DNA of 44,051 bases from Deltaproteobacteria bacterium (GCA_020853705.1 JADYYK010000211.1:1-44051), one strand, 5' to 3'; positions 7,776 through 15,840 are shown, counted from the stretch's first letter. A program made the numbers and translations. Notes: generated by a model from the sequence alone, not told the origin.

Positions 7776-8894
7776 TCAGACCTTGCCGGTGGCATACCAG
7801 GCGTAGCCGGCGCCGTGGATGGCCTCGAGCTGCGGCACCACCTCGCGCTCCAGCCAGTCCGCGGCGGCCGCGAAGTTGCCGGCCAGCTTGCGGGTGGTGG
7901 CCGGGTTCCACACCCGCAGCTCGCGCGTGGTGCGTGACGCCGGCAGGTGGATGGTGTGACTCCACAGCGGCCCCTGCAGCACCAGCCAGGCCTTGGCGTG
8001 GCCGCCGATGGGCCCGCGATCGACCTTGATGGCGACCTGGTTGTGCAGCTTGGTGCGCTTGGTCAGGACCCAGATCCCGCGCCCGCCGAGCCTGCCCTGG
8101 TAACGATAGCCGCGCGGCTTGCAGACCTCGGTCAGCTCGTCCTTGAACGAGCCGAAGGCCTCACCCTGCTCGTGCCACTCGTCGTCGCCCAGCTCGGGAT
8201 GCGGGAACGGCACCCCCGCGAGCTGCTCGGCGCTGGGATGGGCGGCGGCCTCGGCCAGCGCGCCGGCGGCTTCACGGGCGGCGGCGCTGGCGGCACGCTC
8301 GTCGGGGTCGGCGACCAGCTCCTGGACCTCGTGGGTCGAACCACCCAGCGCATCCATCAGGCGCTGCGTCGCCTCCGGCAGCGGCGGCAGCTTCTTGACC
8401 TCCGGCGCGGGCGGCGTCATGCCGAGGTGGACCTGCAGCGACAGCTGACGCCCCGAGGTCCACCAGCTGGAGGCCACCACGACCTCGGCGGCGACCCGCC
8501 CGAAATGCGAGTCGAGCTGCGTCCGCGGCGGCGGCGTGCCCGCGGCCAGCCACAGCGCGGGCACCGGCCCGAGGTGGAAGTTGGAGTAGTTGAACGGCAG
8601 CGACCGCGGCACACCGCGCGCGACCTCCAGCCCGACACCGTGGTCGAGCGGCACCGAGAACTGCTCGGGCGTGTCGCGATTGGGCAGGCTGGCGAGCAGC
8701 GGACGGATGGTGCCGCCGCGCAGCGGTGGGCCCAGGGCATCCAGCGCGGGGTGCTTCTTCAGCGCGCGCGCGACCGCCGAGATCTTGCCATGCGCCGAGT
8801 CCTCCAGATGGACCCACAGCGGGACGGCGCTGCCGACCGCCGCCATCGCGCGCGCCACCAGGGCGCCGGTGTCGTCACCTCTCTCCTGCGCCAT
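7776..8894 (-). CDS. Hypothetical protein, family not recognised
   Basis: 372 aa from the ATG at 8894; a GTG at 8918 would add eight residues. The sequence has no signal peptide, no membrane helix and no catalytic motif I can name. A globular N-terminal half (AMAAVGSAVPLWVHLEDSAH, VALEVARG-like strands) is followed by an Ala/Glu-rich helical stretch (about residues 190-235). The C-terminal third looks like a beta-rich domain (RYQGRLGGRGIWVLTKRTKL, AWLVLQGPLWSHTIHLPASR). It lies about 70 bases downstream of the flavoprotein gene on the same strand and may be co-transcribed with it. Codon use matches the neighbours, so it is a real gene rather than an antisense artefact. Confidence 0.6.
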   Translation of the reverse strand: MAQERGDDTGALVARAMAAVGSAVPLWVHLEDSAHGKISAVARALKKHPALDALGPPLRGGTIRPLLASLPNRDTPEQFSVPLDHGVGLEVARGVPRSLPFNYSNFHLGPVPALWLAAGTPPPRTQLDSHFGRVAAEVVVASSWWTSGRQLSLQVHLGMTPPAPEVKKLPPLPEATQRLMDALGGSTHEVQELVADPDERAASAAAREAAGALAEAAAHPSAEQLAGVPFPHPELGDDEWHEQGEAFGSFKDELTEVCKPRGYRYQGRLGGRGIWVLTKRTKLHNQVAIKVDRGPIGGHAKAWLVLQGPLWSHTIHLPASRTTRELRVWNPATTRKLAGNFAAAADWLEREVVPQLEAIHGAGYAWYATGKV

Positions 8895-8962
8895 CTCGAA
8901 GCTTCGCAGCAGCAGCACGGGGGCCTCAGTCGCAGCGACCGCGCCGAGATCCTCGCGGTAGG

Positions 8963-10270
8963 TCAGGCCTCATCATACATACGCCCGCCCGCTGCTGCGC
9001 CTGCTCCCGCTGCCGCCGTGCTGGCGGCGACCTCGGCGGCCAGCGCGCGCACCTTGCGGTTGCGCCCCGGGCCGCGGAAGACGTGCCGGGCCAGCGCGGC
9101 CATGAGGGCGCGCTTGTGATCGGCCAGCACCAGCCCGCCCGACACCCGCGCGGCATACAGCTCGAGCACCTTGGGATCGAACATCATCAGGCCCAGGAAG
9201 TGGCGGTAGGCCTCGGGGCGATACAAGAGGCGCGCCAGCCAGCGGTCCAGCGCCAGCTCGCGACCGACCACGGCGCGACGCAGCGCCCGCCGGTAGCCCA
9301 CGAACGAGAACCCCGCGCCGCCCAGCCCGGCCACCACCTCCCGGGCTGCGACCAGGCCGTGCTCCATGGCGACGCCGATGCCCTCACCTGTGAGGGCGTC
9401 GATCCCCGCCGCGTCGCCCAGCAGCAGCACGTGCGGCGCGGCGACGGCGGCGCCCGGCTGGTAGCCCCACGCCGGCCAGCCCCGCGCGGTCTCGCTGGCG
9501 TCGAGGTGGATGCCGAGATCGCCGAGGCCGCGCGCCAGCAGCGCGGTCAGCTCGGCGCCCGACAGCGGCCGCGACGGATAGTGCATCAGGCCCACGTTGA
9601 TGCGGTCGTCGGCCACCGGGAACACCCACAGATAGCCGCGCAGCCCGTACGCCATCGGCGAAAAGTCGTACAGCATGGCGTCGCCGTGGGCATAGCCGCG
9701 CGCCGGCAGCTCCAGCTTGAACAGGCGGATGGGTGGGCCTTCGCGCGGGATCAGCCGCTTGCGCACCATGCTGGCCACGCCGTCGGCGCCGACCAGCACG
9801 CGCGCCGTCACCGTGCGCTCGCCGGTGCGCACGCTGACCCGCCCCGCCGCCGCATCGACCTCATAGCCCTTCATGCCCTCGCCCTGCACCACCTCGACCC
9901 CCAGCGCCGCGGCCTGCGCCAGCAGCGAGGCGTCGAACTCCTCGCGCCTGATGATGACCACGGGACGCTGCATGGTCACGGTGCGCGACCACGACCCGAA
10001 GCGCACCCGCGCCGACGCCGACGCGATGGCGGGCACGCTGACCTCCAGCCCGAGCGCCGCCATGGCATCGGCGCAGTGCCCGGTGAGACCCCCGCCGCAG
10101 GGTTTTTCCCGCGGAAAGCGCGCCTTGTCGACGATGAGGACGCGCCCCGGCGCGACCCCGGCCCGCACCAGCGCGACCGCACACGCGGCGCCGCCCGGGC
10201 CACCGCCCGCGATCACCACATCATAGTCGGTCGTGCCCGACGCCAGGACCAGCGCACCCACGCGCCGCAT
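8963..10270 (-). CDS. FAD-dependent geranylgeranyl-reductase-family oxidoreductase
   Basis: 435 aa. N-terminal Rossmann motif DYDVVIAGGGPGGAACAVAL (about residues 15-34), then KARFPREKPCGGGLTG, the FAD-contacting PCGG segment typical of the geranylgeranyl/menaquinone reductase branch of the PHBH fold. The second FAD motif LLLGDAAGIDALTGEGIGVA is around residue 280. Family members saturate isoprenoid chains of lipids, quinones or chlorophyll, or act on related lipid substrates. In a non-phototroph a menaquinone or carotenoid/lipid substrate is more likely, but the sequence alone does not decide. The long Ala-rich C-terminus is probably disordered. Start at 10270 is the first ATG; GTG codons shortly after it are alternatives. 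Confidence 0.85.
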   Translation of the reverse strand: MRRVGALVLASGTTDYDVVIAGGGPGGAACAVALVRAGVAPGRVLIVDKARFPREKPCGGGLTGHCADAMAALGLEVSVPAIASASARVRFGSWSRTVTMQRPVVIIRREEFDASLLAQAAALGVEVVQGEGMKGYEVDAAAGRVSVRTGERTVTARVLVGADGVASMVRKRLIPREGPPIRLFKLELPARGYAHGDAMLYDFSPMAYGLRGYLWVFPVADDRINVGLMHYPSRPLSGAELTALLARGLGDLGIHLDASETARGWPAWGYQPGAAVAAPHVLLLGDAAGIDALTGEGIGVAMEHGLVAAREVVAGLGGAGFSFVGYRRALRRAVVGRELALDRWLARLLYRPEAYRHFLGLMMFDPKVLELYAARVSGGLVLADHKRALMAALARHVFRGPGRNRKVRALAAEVAASTAAAGAGAAAGGRMYDEA

Positions 10271-10309
10271 GTATCACGCGGCCACCTCCGCGCGGTAGGG
10301 TGATACCGG

Positions 10310-10366
10310 ACCGCCGCCCAGGGCACGCCGCCCTCCCGGGAGCGTGAAGGGCAGCTTCCCGGTGCC
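10310..10366 (+). pseudogene. Decayed duplicate of the 3' end of the lipoprotein gene at 15841-16221
   Basis: This stretch aligns with 16126-16181 on the same strand: 26 bases with one mismatch (10310-10335 against 16126-16151), a short unlike segment of 7 against 6 bases, then 24 identical bases (10343-10366 against 16158-16181). The one-base length difference throws the copy out of frame. No start codon or other part of the gene is recognisable around it. It fills the gap between the flavoprotein start and the stop of the lipoprotein at 10397. Confidence 0.75.
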
Positions 10367-10396
10367 CGCGGGTCACCGCGCGGCCACCAGCTTCAG

Positions 10397-10732
10397 CTAC
10401 CTGCCGTCGCGGAGGCGGCCGAGCTCCTGCTTGGTCTCGTAGCCGGACTTGTCGTCGGCCATGACGCCGGTGAGCTTCGAGCAGGTCTTGTCGGTGAAGT
10501 CGATCTCCATCGAGGAGCAGCGCACCACCTCGGGCTTCTGCTTCAGGCAGTAGGCCATGAAGGCGGCCTTGTCGCCCTTGCCCGGCGACCACTTGCCGTC
10601 GTTCTTCTCCGCCTTCGCGAAGGTGTTTTCGCACACGCTCTTGATGTCCGCCTTCTTCTTGCCGCAGCCAGCCGCGGCCAGCGCGAGGGTGACGGTGAGA
10701 GCAGCGGTTCCGAGCATCGTCTTCATTGTCAT
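10397..10732 (-). CDS. Small Cys-containing lipoprotein
   Basis: 111 aa. The ATG at 10732 is preceded nine bases upstream by a perfect AGGAGG, which fixes the start. A lipoprotein signal (LTVTLALAAAGC) places the lipid-modified Cys at about residue 23. The mature part is about 88 residues, Lys-rich, with four further cysteines (KSVCENTF, MAYCLKQK, VVRCSSME, DKTCSKLT), consistent with two disulfides in the periplasm or outer membrane. Family not recognised. A near-perfect -24/-12 promoter lies 29 bases upstream of the ATG, so its expression probably depends on sigma-54 and an activator such as the one at 13143-14549. Confidence 0.8.
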   Translation of the reverse strand: MTMKTMLGTAALTVTLALAAAGCGKKKADIKSVCENTFAKAEKNDGKWSPGKGDKAAFMAYCLKQKPEVVRCSSMEIDFTDKTCSKLTGVMADDKSGYETKQELGRLRDGR

Positions 10733-10760
10733 GTTGTCGTGCCTCCTGGCAGCCCACCAC

Positions 10761-10776
10761 TGCAGCGCGCGTGCCA
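10761..10776 (-). promoter_or_regulatory. Sigma-54 (-24/-12) promoter of the lipoprotein gene
   Basis: Minus-strand sequence TGGCACGCGCGCTGCA matches the consensus TGGCACG-N4-TTGCA at every defined base except one (C for the first T of the -12 element). The GG and GC dinucleotides have the required spacing. It stands 29 bases upstream of the ATG at 10732. Confidence 0.75.
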
Positions 10777-10845
10777 GGGCAAATCGCCAATGCTCTTGCG
10801 AACCGCGCGCGCCGGGTGAGCACCGGCTGCGCAACTCGAGCAGAT

Positions 10846-13107
10846 TCAGCGCTTGCAGCCCTGCAGCGTCGGGTCCAGCTCGCAGGCGCGAGCCTGCAGG
10901 TTGGCGGCGCGCTCGGCGCTGGCAGGGATGCCGTCGCCGCGGGCATAGATCTGAGCCAGCTCGCTGCACGCGAGGGCGTCGGCGGCGTCGCAGGCACGCT
11001 GGTAGAGTGCGCGGGCTCGCGGCTGATCGCGGTCCACGCCGACGCCACGCTGCAGGTGCCACGCTGCCGACGTGCAGCCCGGCATGCTGCCACCGTCGCA
11101 CGCCTGCAGGAACCGCGCGCTGGCGCCCACCGGGTCCTTGGCCGCGCCGCTGGCGCTGAAGAGGGCGATGCCGAGGTTCCTGCACGCGCCAGCGCGCCCG
11201 AGCACATCGCAGCCACGCTCCCACGCGCGCGCCGCCGCCGCGTCGTCACGGGTCATGCCATCGAGGCCCTGGCTCAGCGAGAGCCCGAGGAAGTCGCACG
11301 CCTCGCCGTGGCCGAGCGCGCAGGCCCGCTCCAAAAGCTCGGCCGCGCGCGGCAGGTCCTTGGTCACGCCATCGCCGTGCCGGTACAGGGTCGACAGGTT
11401 GTAGCAAGCGATGGCCCTGTCGGCGTCGCAGGCATCGCGGAAGAGCTGCGCGGCGCGGGCCAGGTCCGGGGGCACCCCGACGCCGTCGGTCAGCGCGACG
11501 GCCAGGTTGGAGCACGCAGTCTGGTCCTTCATCGCGCACGCGCGCTGATACAGCGCGACCATGCGCCTCGGGTCCTTGTGCTCGTTCAGGCCGCCGAGGT
11601 CGTTGCAGGCGGAGGGCTCGGAGCGCTCGCAGGCGGCCTCGAAGAGCTCGGTCGCGCGCGCGGGATCGGCGGCGCCGGCCCAGCCGTCCCGGTAGGCGCG
11701 CCCCAGCGCGACACAGGCGTCGTCGCTGCCCCCCGTGCAGCCGACCTCTAGCAGCGACATGGCACGGACCGGATCTTTCGGCACGCCCTCGCCGTTCCGG
11801 TACCTGTCCGCGGCCCACTTGCAGTCGGTGGGCAGGCCCTTCTCGCAGGCGTGCGCGAGCAAGCGCACCCCGGCCGTCAAGTCTGCCACCCCGCCGTCGG
11901 GGCTCAGCGCGCGCCGCCCCAGCTCGGCGCACAGGCGACCGTCGCCGGCCAGGCAGCGCTCGTTCTCGGTCAGCTCACGGGGAGGCGTGGCCGTCGGCGC
12001 GGGTGAGGCGGCCGGTGCGCGCCCGGAGTCGCCGTCGTCGCGTGGCCACAGGCTCGCTGCCAGCCCGGCTGCGACCACCGCGCTGCCGAGCAGGGCCGCC
12101 CACCCCAGGCGGCGCCGCCTCGGCGCCGGGGTCAACGCCGGAGCCGCCTGCGCGCGCCGCGCGCCTGGGCGCTCGGCAGTCGTCGGCGTCCCCTCGGGCT
12201 GCACCGTGGCCCCGGACGTGCTCACGACCGGGGCCGGCAGCTCGCCGCCGCCGAGCGCCGCCGCGACCACCTCGGCCGAGGCCGGTCGCGCCGCAGGCTC
12301 GAGCTCCAGCAGTGCGCGCACCAGGCCGTCCAGCGCCTCCGGCACCTCGGGCCGGAGCGTACGCAGCGAGGGCACCGCCTCCAGCCGGCGTCGCAGCGCG
12401 GTGTCGACCAGCCCGCGCCCGACCAGCGGAATCTGGCCGGTGAGCATCTCGGCCAGCACCAGCCCGAGCGCATACAGATCGGTCGCCGGCGTCGGCGCCA
12501 GGCCATTGGCCTGCTCGGGCGACATGTAGACGCTGGTGCCCACGATGGCGCTGGCCACGACCACGCCGTCGACTTGCTCGCTGGCGACGCCGAAGTCGAC
12601 CACCACCACGCGCCCGTCGCTGCCCAGCAGCACGTTCTCCGGCTTGAAGTCGCGGTGAACCACCGACGCCTTGTGCGCAGCCTCGAGGGCGAGCGCGCAC
12701 TGACGCGCGATCTCCACCGCCTGGGGCACGGGGAGCGGCCCGCTGCCGAGCTGTGCGCGCAGCGACACGCCGCGCACCAGCTCCATGGTGACGAAGTGGA
12801 CGCCGTCGGCCGCCACCAGGTCGTACAGGCGGATCACGTTCTCGTGCGTCACGCGCGAGGCCAGGCGCACCTCGCGCTTGAGCCGCGCCAGCATGTCCTC
12901 GGAGGCGACGCGCATGGTCTTGAGCGCCACCTCGCGCCCGAGCTCGAGATCTGCGGCGCGGTAGACGTGGCCCATGCCGCCCGAGCCGAGCAGCTCCTCG
13001 ATCTGGTAGCGCCCGCCCAGCGCGGTGCCCGGTGGCAGCACGGCGGGCGCGCCGCCCTCGGGGGCGGTCACGGTCGGCAGGTCGCGCTGGCGGTCACCGT
13101 CGGCCAC
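10846..13107 (-). CDS. Transmembrane Hanks-type Ser/Thr kinase with ten Cys-paired Sel1 repeats
   Basis: 753 aa. Kinase domain about 34-285: glycine loop LLGSGGMGHVYRA, catalytic Lys63 (VALKTM), catalytic loop HRDFKPEN at 151-158, DFG at 171-173 and SPEQA in the activation segment, so all essential residues are present. An Ala/Pro linker and one membrane helix (about 334-354) follow. Residues 377-753 would be periplasmic and consist of Sel1-like helical repeats. Nearly every repeat carries a Cys pair seven to nine residues apart (ACEKGLPTDC, ACERSEPSAC, ACDGGSMPGC and others; ten pairs by my count). This is the disulfide-stapled Sel1 style of the Helicobacter Hcp proteins. The kinase thus has a large oxidised extracytoplasmic sensor or binding surface. 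It is divergent, by 35 bases, from the FHA sigma-54 activator, a plausible phosphorylation partner. Confidence 0.93.
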   Translation of the reverse strand: MADGDRQRDLPTVTAPEGGAPAVLPPGTALGGRYQIEELLGSGGMGHVYRAADLELGREVALKTMRVASEDMLARLKREVRLASRVTHENVIRLYDLVAADGVHFVTMELVRGVSLRAQLGSGPLPVPQAVEIARQCALALEAAHKASVVHRDFKPENVLLGSDGRVVVVDFGVASEQVDGVVVASAIVGTSVYMSPEQANGLAPTPATDLYALGLVLAEMLTGQIPLVGRGLVDTALRRRLEAVPSLRTLRPEVPEALDGLVRALLELEPAARPASAEVVAAALGGGELPAPVVSTSGATVQPEGTPTTAERPGARRAQAAPALTPAPRRRRLGWAALLGSAVVAAGLAASLWPRDDGDSGRAPAASPAPTATPPRELTENERCLAGDGRLCAELGRRALSPDGGVADLTAGVRLLAHACEKGLPTDCKWAADRYRNGEGVPKDPVRAMSLLEVGCTGGSDDACVALGRAYRDGWAGAADPARATELFEAACERSEPSACNDLGGLNEHKDPRRMVALYQRACAMKDQTACSNLAVALTDGVGVPPDLARAAQLFRDACDADRAIACYNLSTLYRHGDGVTKDLPRAAELLERACALGHGEACDFLGLSLSQGLDGMTRDDAAAARAWERGCDVLGRAGACRNLGIALFSASGAAKDPVGASARFLQACDGGSMPGCTSAAWHLQRGVGVDRDQPRARALYQRACDAADALACSELAQIYARGDGIPASAERAANLQARACELDPTLQGCKR

Positions 13108-13116
13108 CGACCGATC

Positions 13117-13134
13117 TTGGCATAGTTGGCATAG
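13117..13134. promoter_or_regulatory. Perfect 9-bp tandem repeat in the kinase/activator divergent intergenic region
   Basis: TTGGCATAG occurs twice in tandem (13117-13125 and 13126-13134) within the 35-base gap between the two divergent start codons. Both promoters must overlap or lie inside the opposite genes. The repeat could be an operator for joint control. It is not a sigma-54 promoter: the spacing of its TGGCA elements is two bases short. Confidence 0.55.
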
Positions 13135-13142
13135 AATGCGGC

Positions 13143-14549
13143 GTGGGTTCGCTCGTTCTCCAGGTCTTCGGTCAGCGCGCGGTCGAGGTTCACCTGCTGC
13201 CCGAGCGCGGCGTGGTCAGCATCGGGCGCACGACCGACCACGACGTGGCCATCGACGACCCCTCGATCTCGCGGCAGCACGCGCGCTTGCACGTGGCCGC
13301 CGAGCTCGAGATCGAGGACCTTGGCTCGAAGAACGGCTGTACCGTGCGGCGGGTGCGGCAGGGCGGCTCCGACGCCAGCGCCAGCGCGGTCGAGGCCCGG
13401 GTCGGCAAGCGGGAGCGCGCCCGCTTCAGCCCCGGTGACATGGTGCTGCTGGGCTCGGTGGTGCTGGCGGTGCGCCCGCGGGCAAGCGGCCGCGAGCAGC
13501 CGTCGGTGAAGATCGAGACCCAGTCGATCGCCGAGCCGGCCAGGGCCGGCGTGGTGCTCGAGGATCCGGCCATGCGCCGGGTCTACGAGCTGGCGCGCCG
13601 GCTGGCGGTCGGCGACGTGTCGATCCTGCTCCTCGGCGAGACCGGCGTGGGCAAGGACGTGCTGGCGCGCGCCATCCACGAGGCCTCGCCGCGCGCGTCC
13701 GGTCCGCTGGTGCGCCTGAACTGCGCCGCGCTGGCCGAGCAGCTCCTGGAGAGCGAGCTGTTCGGCCACGAGAAGGGAGCCTTCACCGGCGCGGTCGCGA
13801 CCAAGCCCGGCCTGCTCGAGAGCGCGCACGGCGGCACCGTGTTCCTGGACGAGGTCGGCGAGCTGCCCTTGACCACCCAGGCCAAGCTCTTGCGTGTGCT
13901 CGAGGCCGGTGAGGTGCTGCGCGTGGGCGCCTTGAAACCGCGCGCCATCGACGTGCGCTTCGTGGCCGCGACCAACCGCGATCTCAGCCACGAGGTCGCG
14001 CGCGGCAGCTTCCGCAAGGATCTGTATTTTCGCCTCAACGGTGTGTCGCTGGTGATCCCGCCCTTGCGGCAGCGCCGCGGCGAGCTCAGGGCCCTGGTCG
14101 CAAGCATGCTGGGCGACGCGGCGCGCCGGCTGGCGCGCCCTGTCCCGCGCGTCGATCCGGCTGCGATGGCTGCGCTCGATCGCCACTCGTGGCCCGGCAA
14201 CCTGCGCGAGCTGCGCAACGTCATCGAGCGCTCGCTGCTCTTGTGCCAGGGCGGCGTCATCACTGCCGACCTCCTGCATCTCGAGCAAGGGCTGGCCGGC
14301 GGGCCCGGCGCCGTGGCCGAGGTCCCGGCCGTGGCAGCCCCGGCGCCGGCCGCTGCTGCCCCTCCGGGACGCGGCGGGGTGCGCGACGAGCTGCTGGCGC
14401 TCGAACGCGAGCGCATGATCGAGGCGCTCGAGCGCTGCGCCGGCAACCAGACCCAGGCCGCCGAGGCGCTGGGCATGTCGCGCCGCACCTTCGTGAAGAA
14501 GCTGGTCGACCACGACATCCCGCGCCCGCGCAGCGCCCCGCGCAAGTAG
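13143..14549 (+). CDS. FHA-domain sigma-54-dependent transcription activator
   Basis: 468 aa from the GTG at 13143, chosen because it begins the FHA fold and clears the divergent kinase. FHA domain about 5-110 (VSIGRTTDHDVAIDDPSISR, QHARLHV, LGSKNGCTV), which binds phosphothreonine. AAA+ domain about 138-375: Walker A GETGVGKD (165-172), the sigma-54-contacting GAFTGA (212-217), Walker B VFLDEVGE (233-240). Then an Ala/Pro linker and a Fis-type helix-turn-helix (NQTQAAEALGMSRRTFVKKL). There is no receiver domain. In myxobacteria such activators are commonly controlled by Ser/Thr kinases, and the divergent kinase is the obvious candidate input. Likely targets include the sigma-54-type promoters at 10761-10776 and 14616-14631. 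Confidence 0.93.
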   Translation: MGSLVLQVFGQRAVEVHLLPERGVVSIGRTTDHDVAIDDPSISRQHARLHVAAELEIEDLGSKNGCTVRRVRQGGSDASASAVEARVGKRERARFSPGDMVLLGSVVLAVRPRASGREQPSVKIETQSIAEPARAGVVLEDPAMRRVYELARRLAVGDVSILLLGETGVGKDVLARAIHEASPRASGPLVRLNCAALAEQLLESELFGHEKGAFTGAVATKPGLLESAHGGTVFLDEVGELPLTTQAKLLRVLEAGEVLRVGALKPRAIDVRFVAATNRDLSHEVARGSFRKDLYFRLNGVSLVIPPLRQRRGELRALVASMLGDAARRLARPVPRVDPAAMAALDRHSWPGNLRELRNVIERSLLLCQGGVITADLLHLEQGLAGGPGAVAEVPAVAAPAPAAAAPPGRGGVRDELLALERERMIEALERCAGNQTQAAEALGMSRRTFVKKLVDHDIPRPRSAPRK

Positions 14550-14615
14550 CGCAGGGTCTGCTCAACTGGCGCTGCGCAACCAGCGCAAGTGCCGGGAATT
14601 GCCGATGCTGCGAGC

Positions 14616-14631
14616 TAGCACGCCAGCTGCA
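14616..14631 (+). promoter_or_regulatory. Sigma-54-like promoter upstream of the four-helix membrane gene
   Basis: TAGCACGCCAGCTGCA fits TGGCACG-N4-TTGCA with two departures: A for the first G of the essential GG, and C for T in the -12 element. Both the core spacing and the flank resemble the stronger site at 10761-10776. Weaker because the -24 GG is not intact. Confidence 0.45.
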
Positions 14632-14678
14632 ATGGCGTCGTCTCGTCGCGAGCACACGCGCTCGCCGGGAGGATCGTG

Positions 14679-15083
14679 ATGAACAAGAAGCTGCATGAGA
14701 ATCTGGTCTGGGTCGCGGCTGTGCTGGCCGTCGGGCTGTCGTTCGTGTTGCTCAAGGCGCACATCACCAGGAGCCCCAAGACCTTCGCGGGGATCGTCGG
14801 CTTCGTCTTCATCGCGCTGGGCGGCGCGTCCACCTTCCTCACCGAGGCCAAGGTCTCGAAGGCCGTGCTGGCGTTCGCGCTGGCTGGGCTGGCTTGGGGC
14901 GCCCTGGTCTACGTCGAGCTCCGCCCCCTCATGAAGCTCGGCGGCGCGGCCAAGGTCTTCGGCCTGACCTGGACCGCCCTGTGGACGCTGGACGCCATGG
15001 TGTGCGGCATCGGCGCCTGCATCGCCGGACGTCGATTCCAGGGCCAGCTCGCCGGCGCCCTGAGCTCGCGCCGGGCGGGCTGA
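14679..15083 (+). CDS. Small integral membrane protein, four predicted helices
   Basis: 134 aa from the ATG at 14679 (a GTG lies directly before it); GGGAGG lies seven bases upstream. Four hydrophobic segments: LVWVAAVLAVGLSFVLL, TFAGIVGFVFIALGGASTFL, AVLAFALAGLAWGALVYVEL and FGLTWTALWTLDAMVCGIGA. Short, positively charged ends follow. No family recognised. The gene is directly downstream of the sigma-54 activator and has a sigma-54-like site, so it may be a target of that regulator. Confidence 0.7.
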   Translation: MNKKLHENLVWVAAVLAVGLSFVLLKAHITRSPKTFAGIVGFVFIALGGASTFLTEAKVSKAVLAFALAGLAWGALVYVELRPLMKLGGAAKVFGLTWTALWTLDAMVCGIGACIAGRRFQGQLAGALSSRRAG

Positions 15084-15136
15084 GCTCGGCCGCAGCCAGC
15101 CCAGGTCTTTCTCGCCAGCCGCGCGTACAGGCCAGC

Positions 15137-15769
15137 GTGCGTCTACTCATCGTCCTCGCGGCCTGCTTCATCCTGGCCCAGGCAGTCCCCCTGACGGCCT
15201 CCCGCGCGGACGACCTCGGCAAGGACCACTTCGGCGACGAGCTCCCGGCCGAGCTCGCGCGCCGCGAAGGCCAGAAGCAGTGGAGTTGCCAGCAGCATGA
15301 GCGCCAGGGCGACGCGCACGCCAGGCGGCGGGCCTGGGCCGCCGCCGCCGAGTCCTATGCCCTGGTGGCCGGGGACAACGCCTGCTCCGGCGAGATCAGG
15401 CTCAAGCTCGCCCGGGTCGAGGAGCGCTTGGGTCATCGCGCCGCCGCTCTGCTCCAGTTCAAGGAGTACCTCGCAGGCTTCGGACACCCGGCGCGCGGGG
15501 TTCGCCGAGCCCGGCTCGCCGTCAGACGCCTGCTGCCGCTGGTGGCCGCGGTCACCTTCACGTTCCGGCTGCCCGACGGCGCCGTCATCGCCGGCCTGGA
15601 CGGCATCACCATGGACGGGCTGCCGATGAACGCCGGCGACTGGGTCGCCCCCGGCAGCCACACCTTCGCCTATGCCACCGAGCACCTCGTCGGCCAGCGC
15701 ACCGTGAGGCTCGAGCCTGGCGCCCGCGTGGAGGTCGTGATCGAGCTGGCCGCGCTGGGTCCGCGATAG
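15137..15769 (+). CDS. Secreted TPR-like/PEGA-like periplasmic protein
   Basis: 210 aa from the GTG at 15137, the only start after the previous gene that yields a signal peptide (LLIVLAACFILAQAVPLTAS). A helical middle part (QGDAHARRRAWAAAAESYAL, VEERLGHRAAALLQFKEYLA) looks like one or two tetratricopeptide-type hairpins. The C-terminal 70 residues form a beta-rich segment (VTFTFRLPDGAVIAGLDGIT, SHTFAYATEHLVGQRTVRLE) reminiscent of a PEGA domain. Together these parts are common in myxobacterial envelope proteins. Function unknown. The gene follows the membrane protein by 53 bases and may share its promoter. Confidence 0.7.
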   Translation: MRLLIVLAACFILAQAVPLTASRADDLGKDHFGDELPAELARREGQKQWSCQQHERQGDAHARRRAWAAAAESYALVAGDNACSGEIRLKLARVEERLGHRAAALLQFKEYLAGFGHPARGVRRARLAVRRLLPLVAAVTFTFRLPDGAVIAGLDGITMDGLPMNAGDWVAPGSHTFAYATEHLVGQRTVRLEPGARVEVVIELAALGPR

Positions 15770-15791
15770 ACCGTCCGCCTCGCCCCCGTGA

Positions 15792-15830
15792 TGGCAATTC
15801 GCGAGCACCGCCCCCTGGTAGAGTGCTCGC
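15792..15830 (+). promoter_or_regulatory. Weak sigma-54-like site and hairpin-forming inverted repeat upstream of a lipoprotein gene
   Basis: TGGCAATTCGCGAGCA (15792-15807) has the GG and GC of a -24/-12 promoter at the right spacing but a poor -12 element. Overlapping it, GCGAGCAC (15801-15808) and GTGCTCGC (15823-15830) make a perfect 8-bp inverted repeat with a 14-base loop, ending just before the GGAGG ribosome-binding site at 15832-15836. The repeat could be an operator or an RNA hairpin. Confidence 0.45.
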
Positions 15831-15840
15831 TGGAGGCGAC

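Noticed and set aside
13118..13131. TGGCATAGTTGGCA as a sigma-54 promoter of the activator
   Set aside because: The -24 and -12 type elements are two bases too close; the sequence is better described as a 9-bp tandem repeat.
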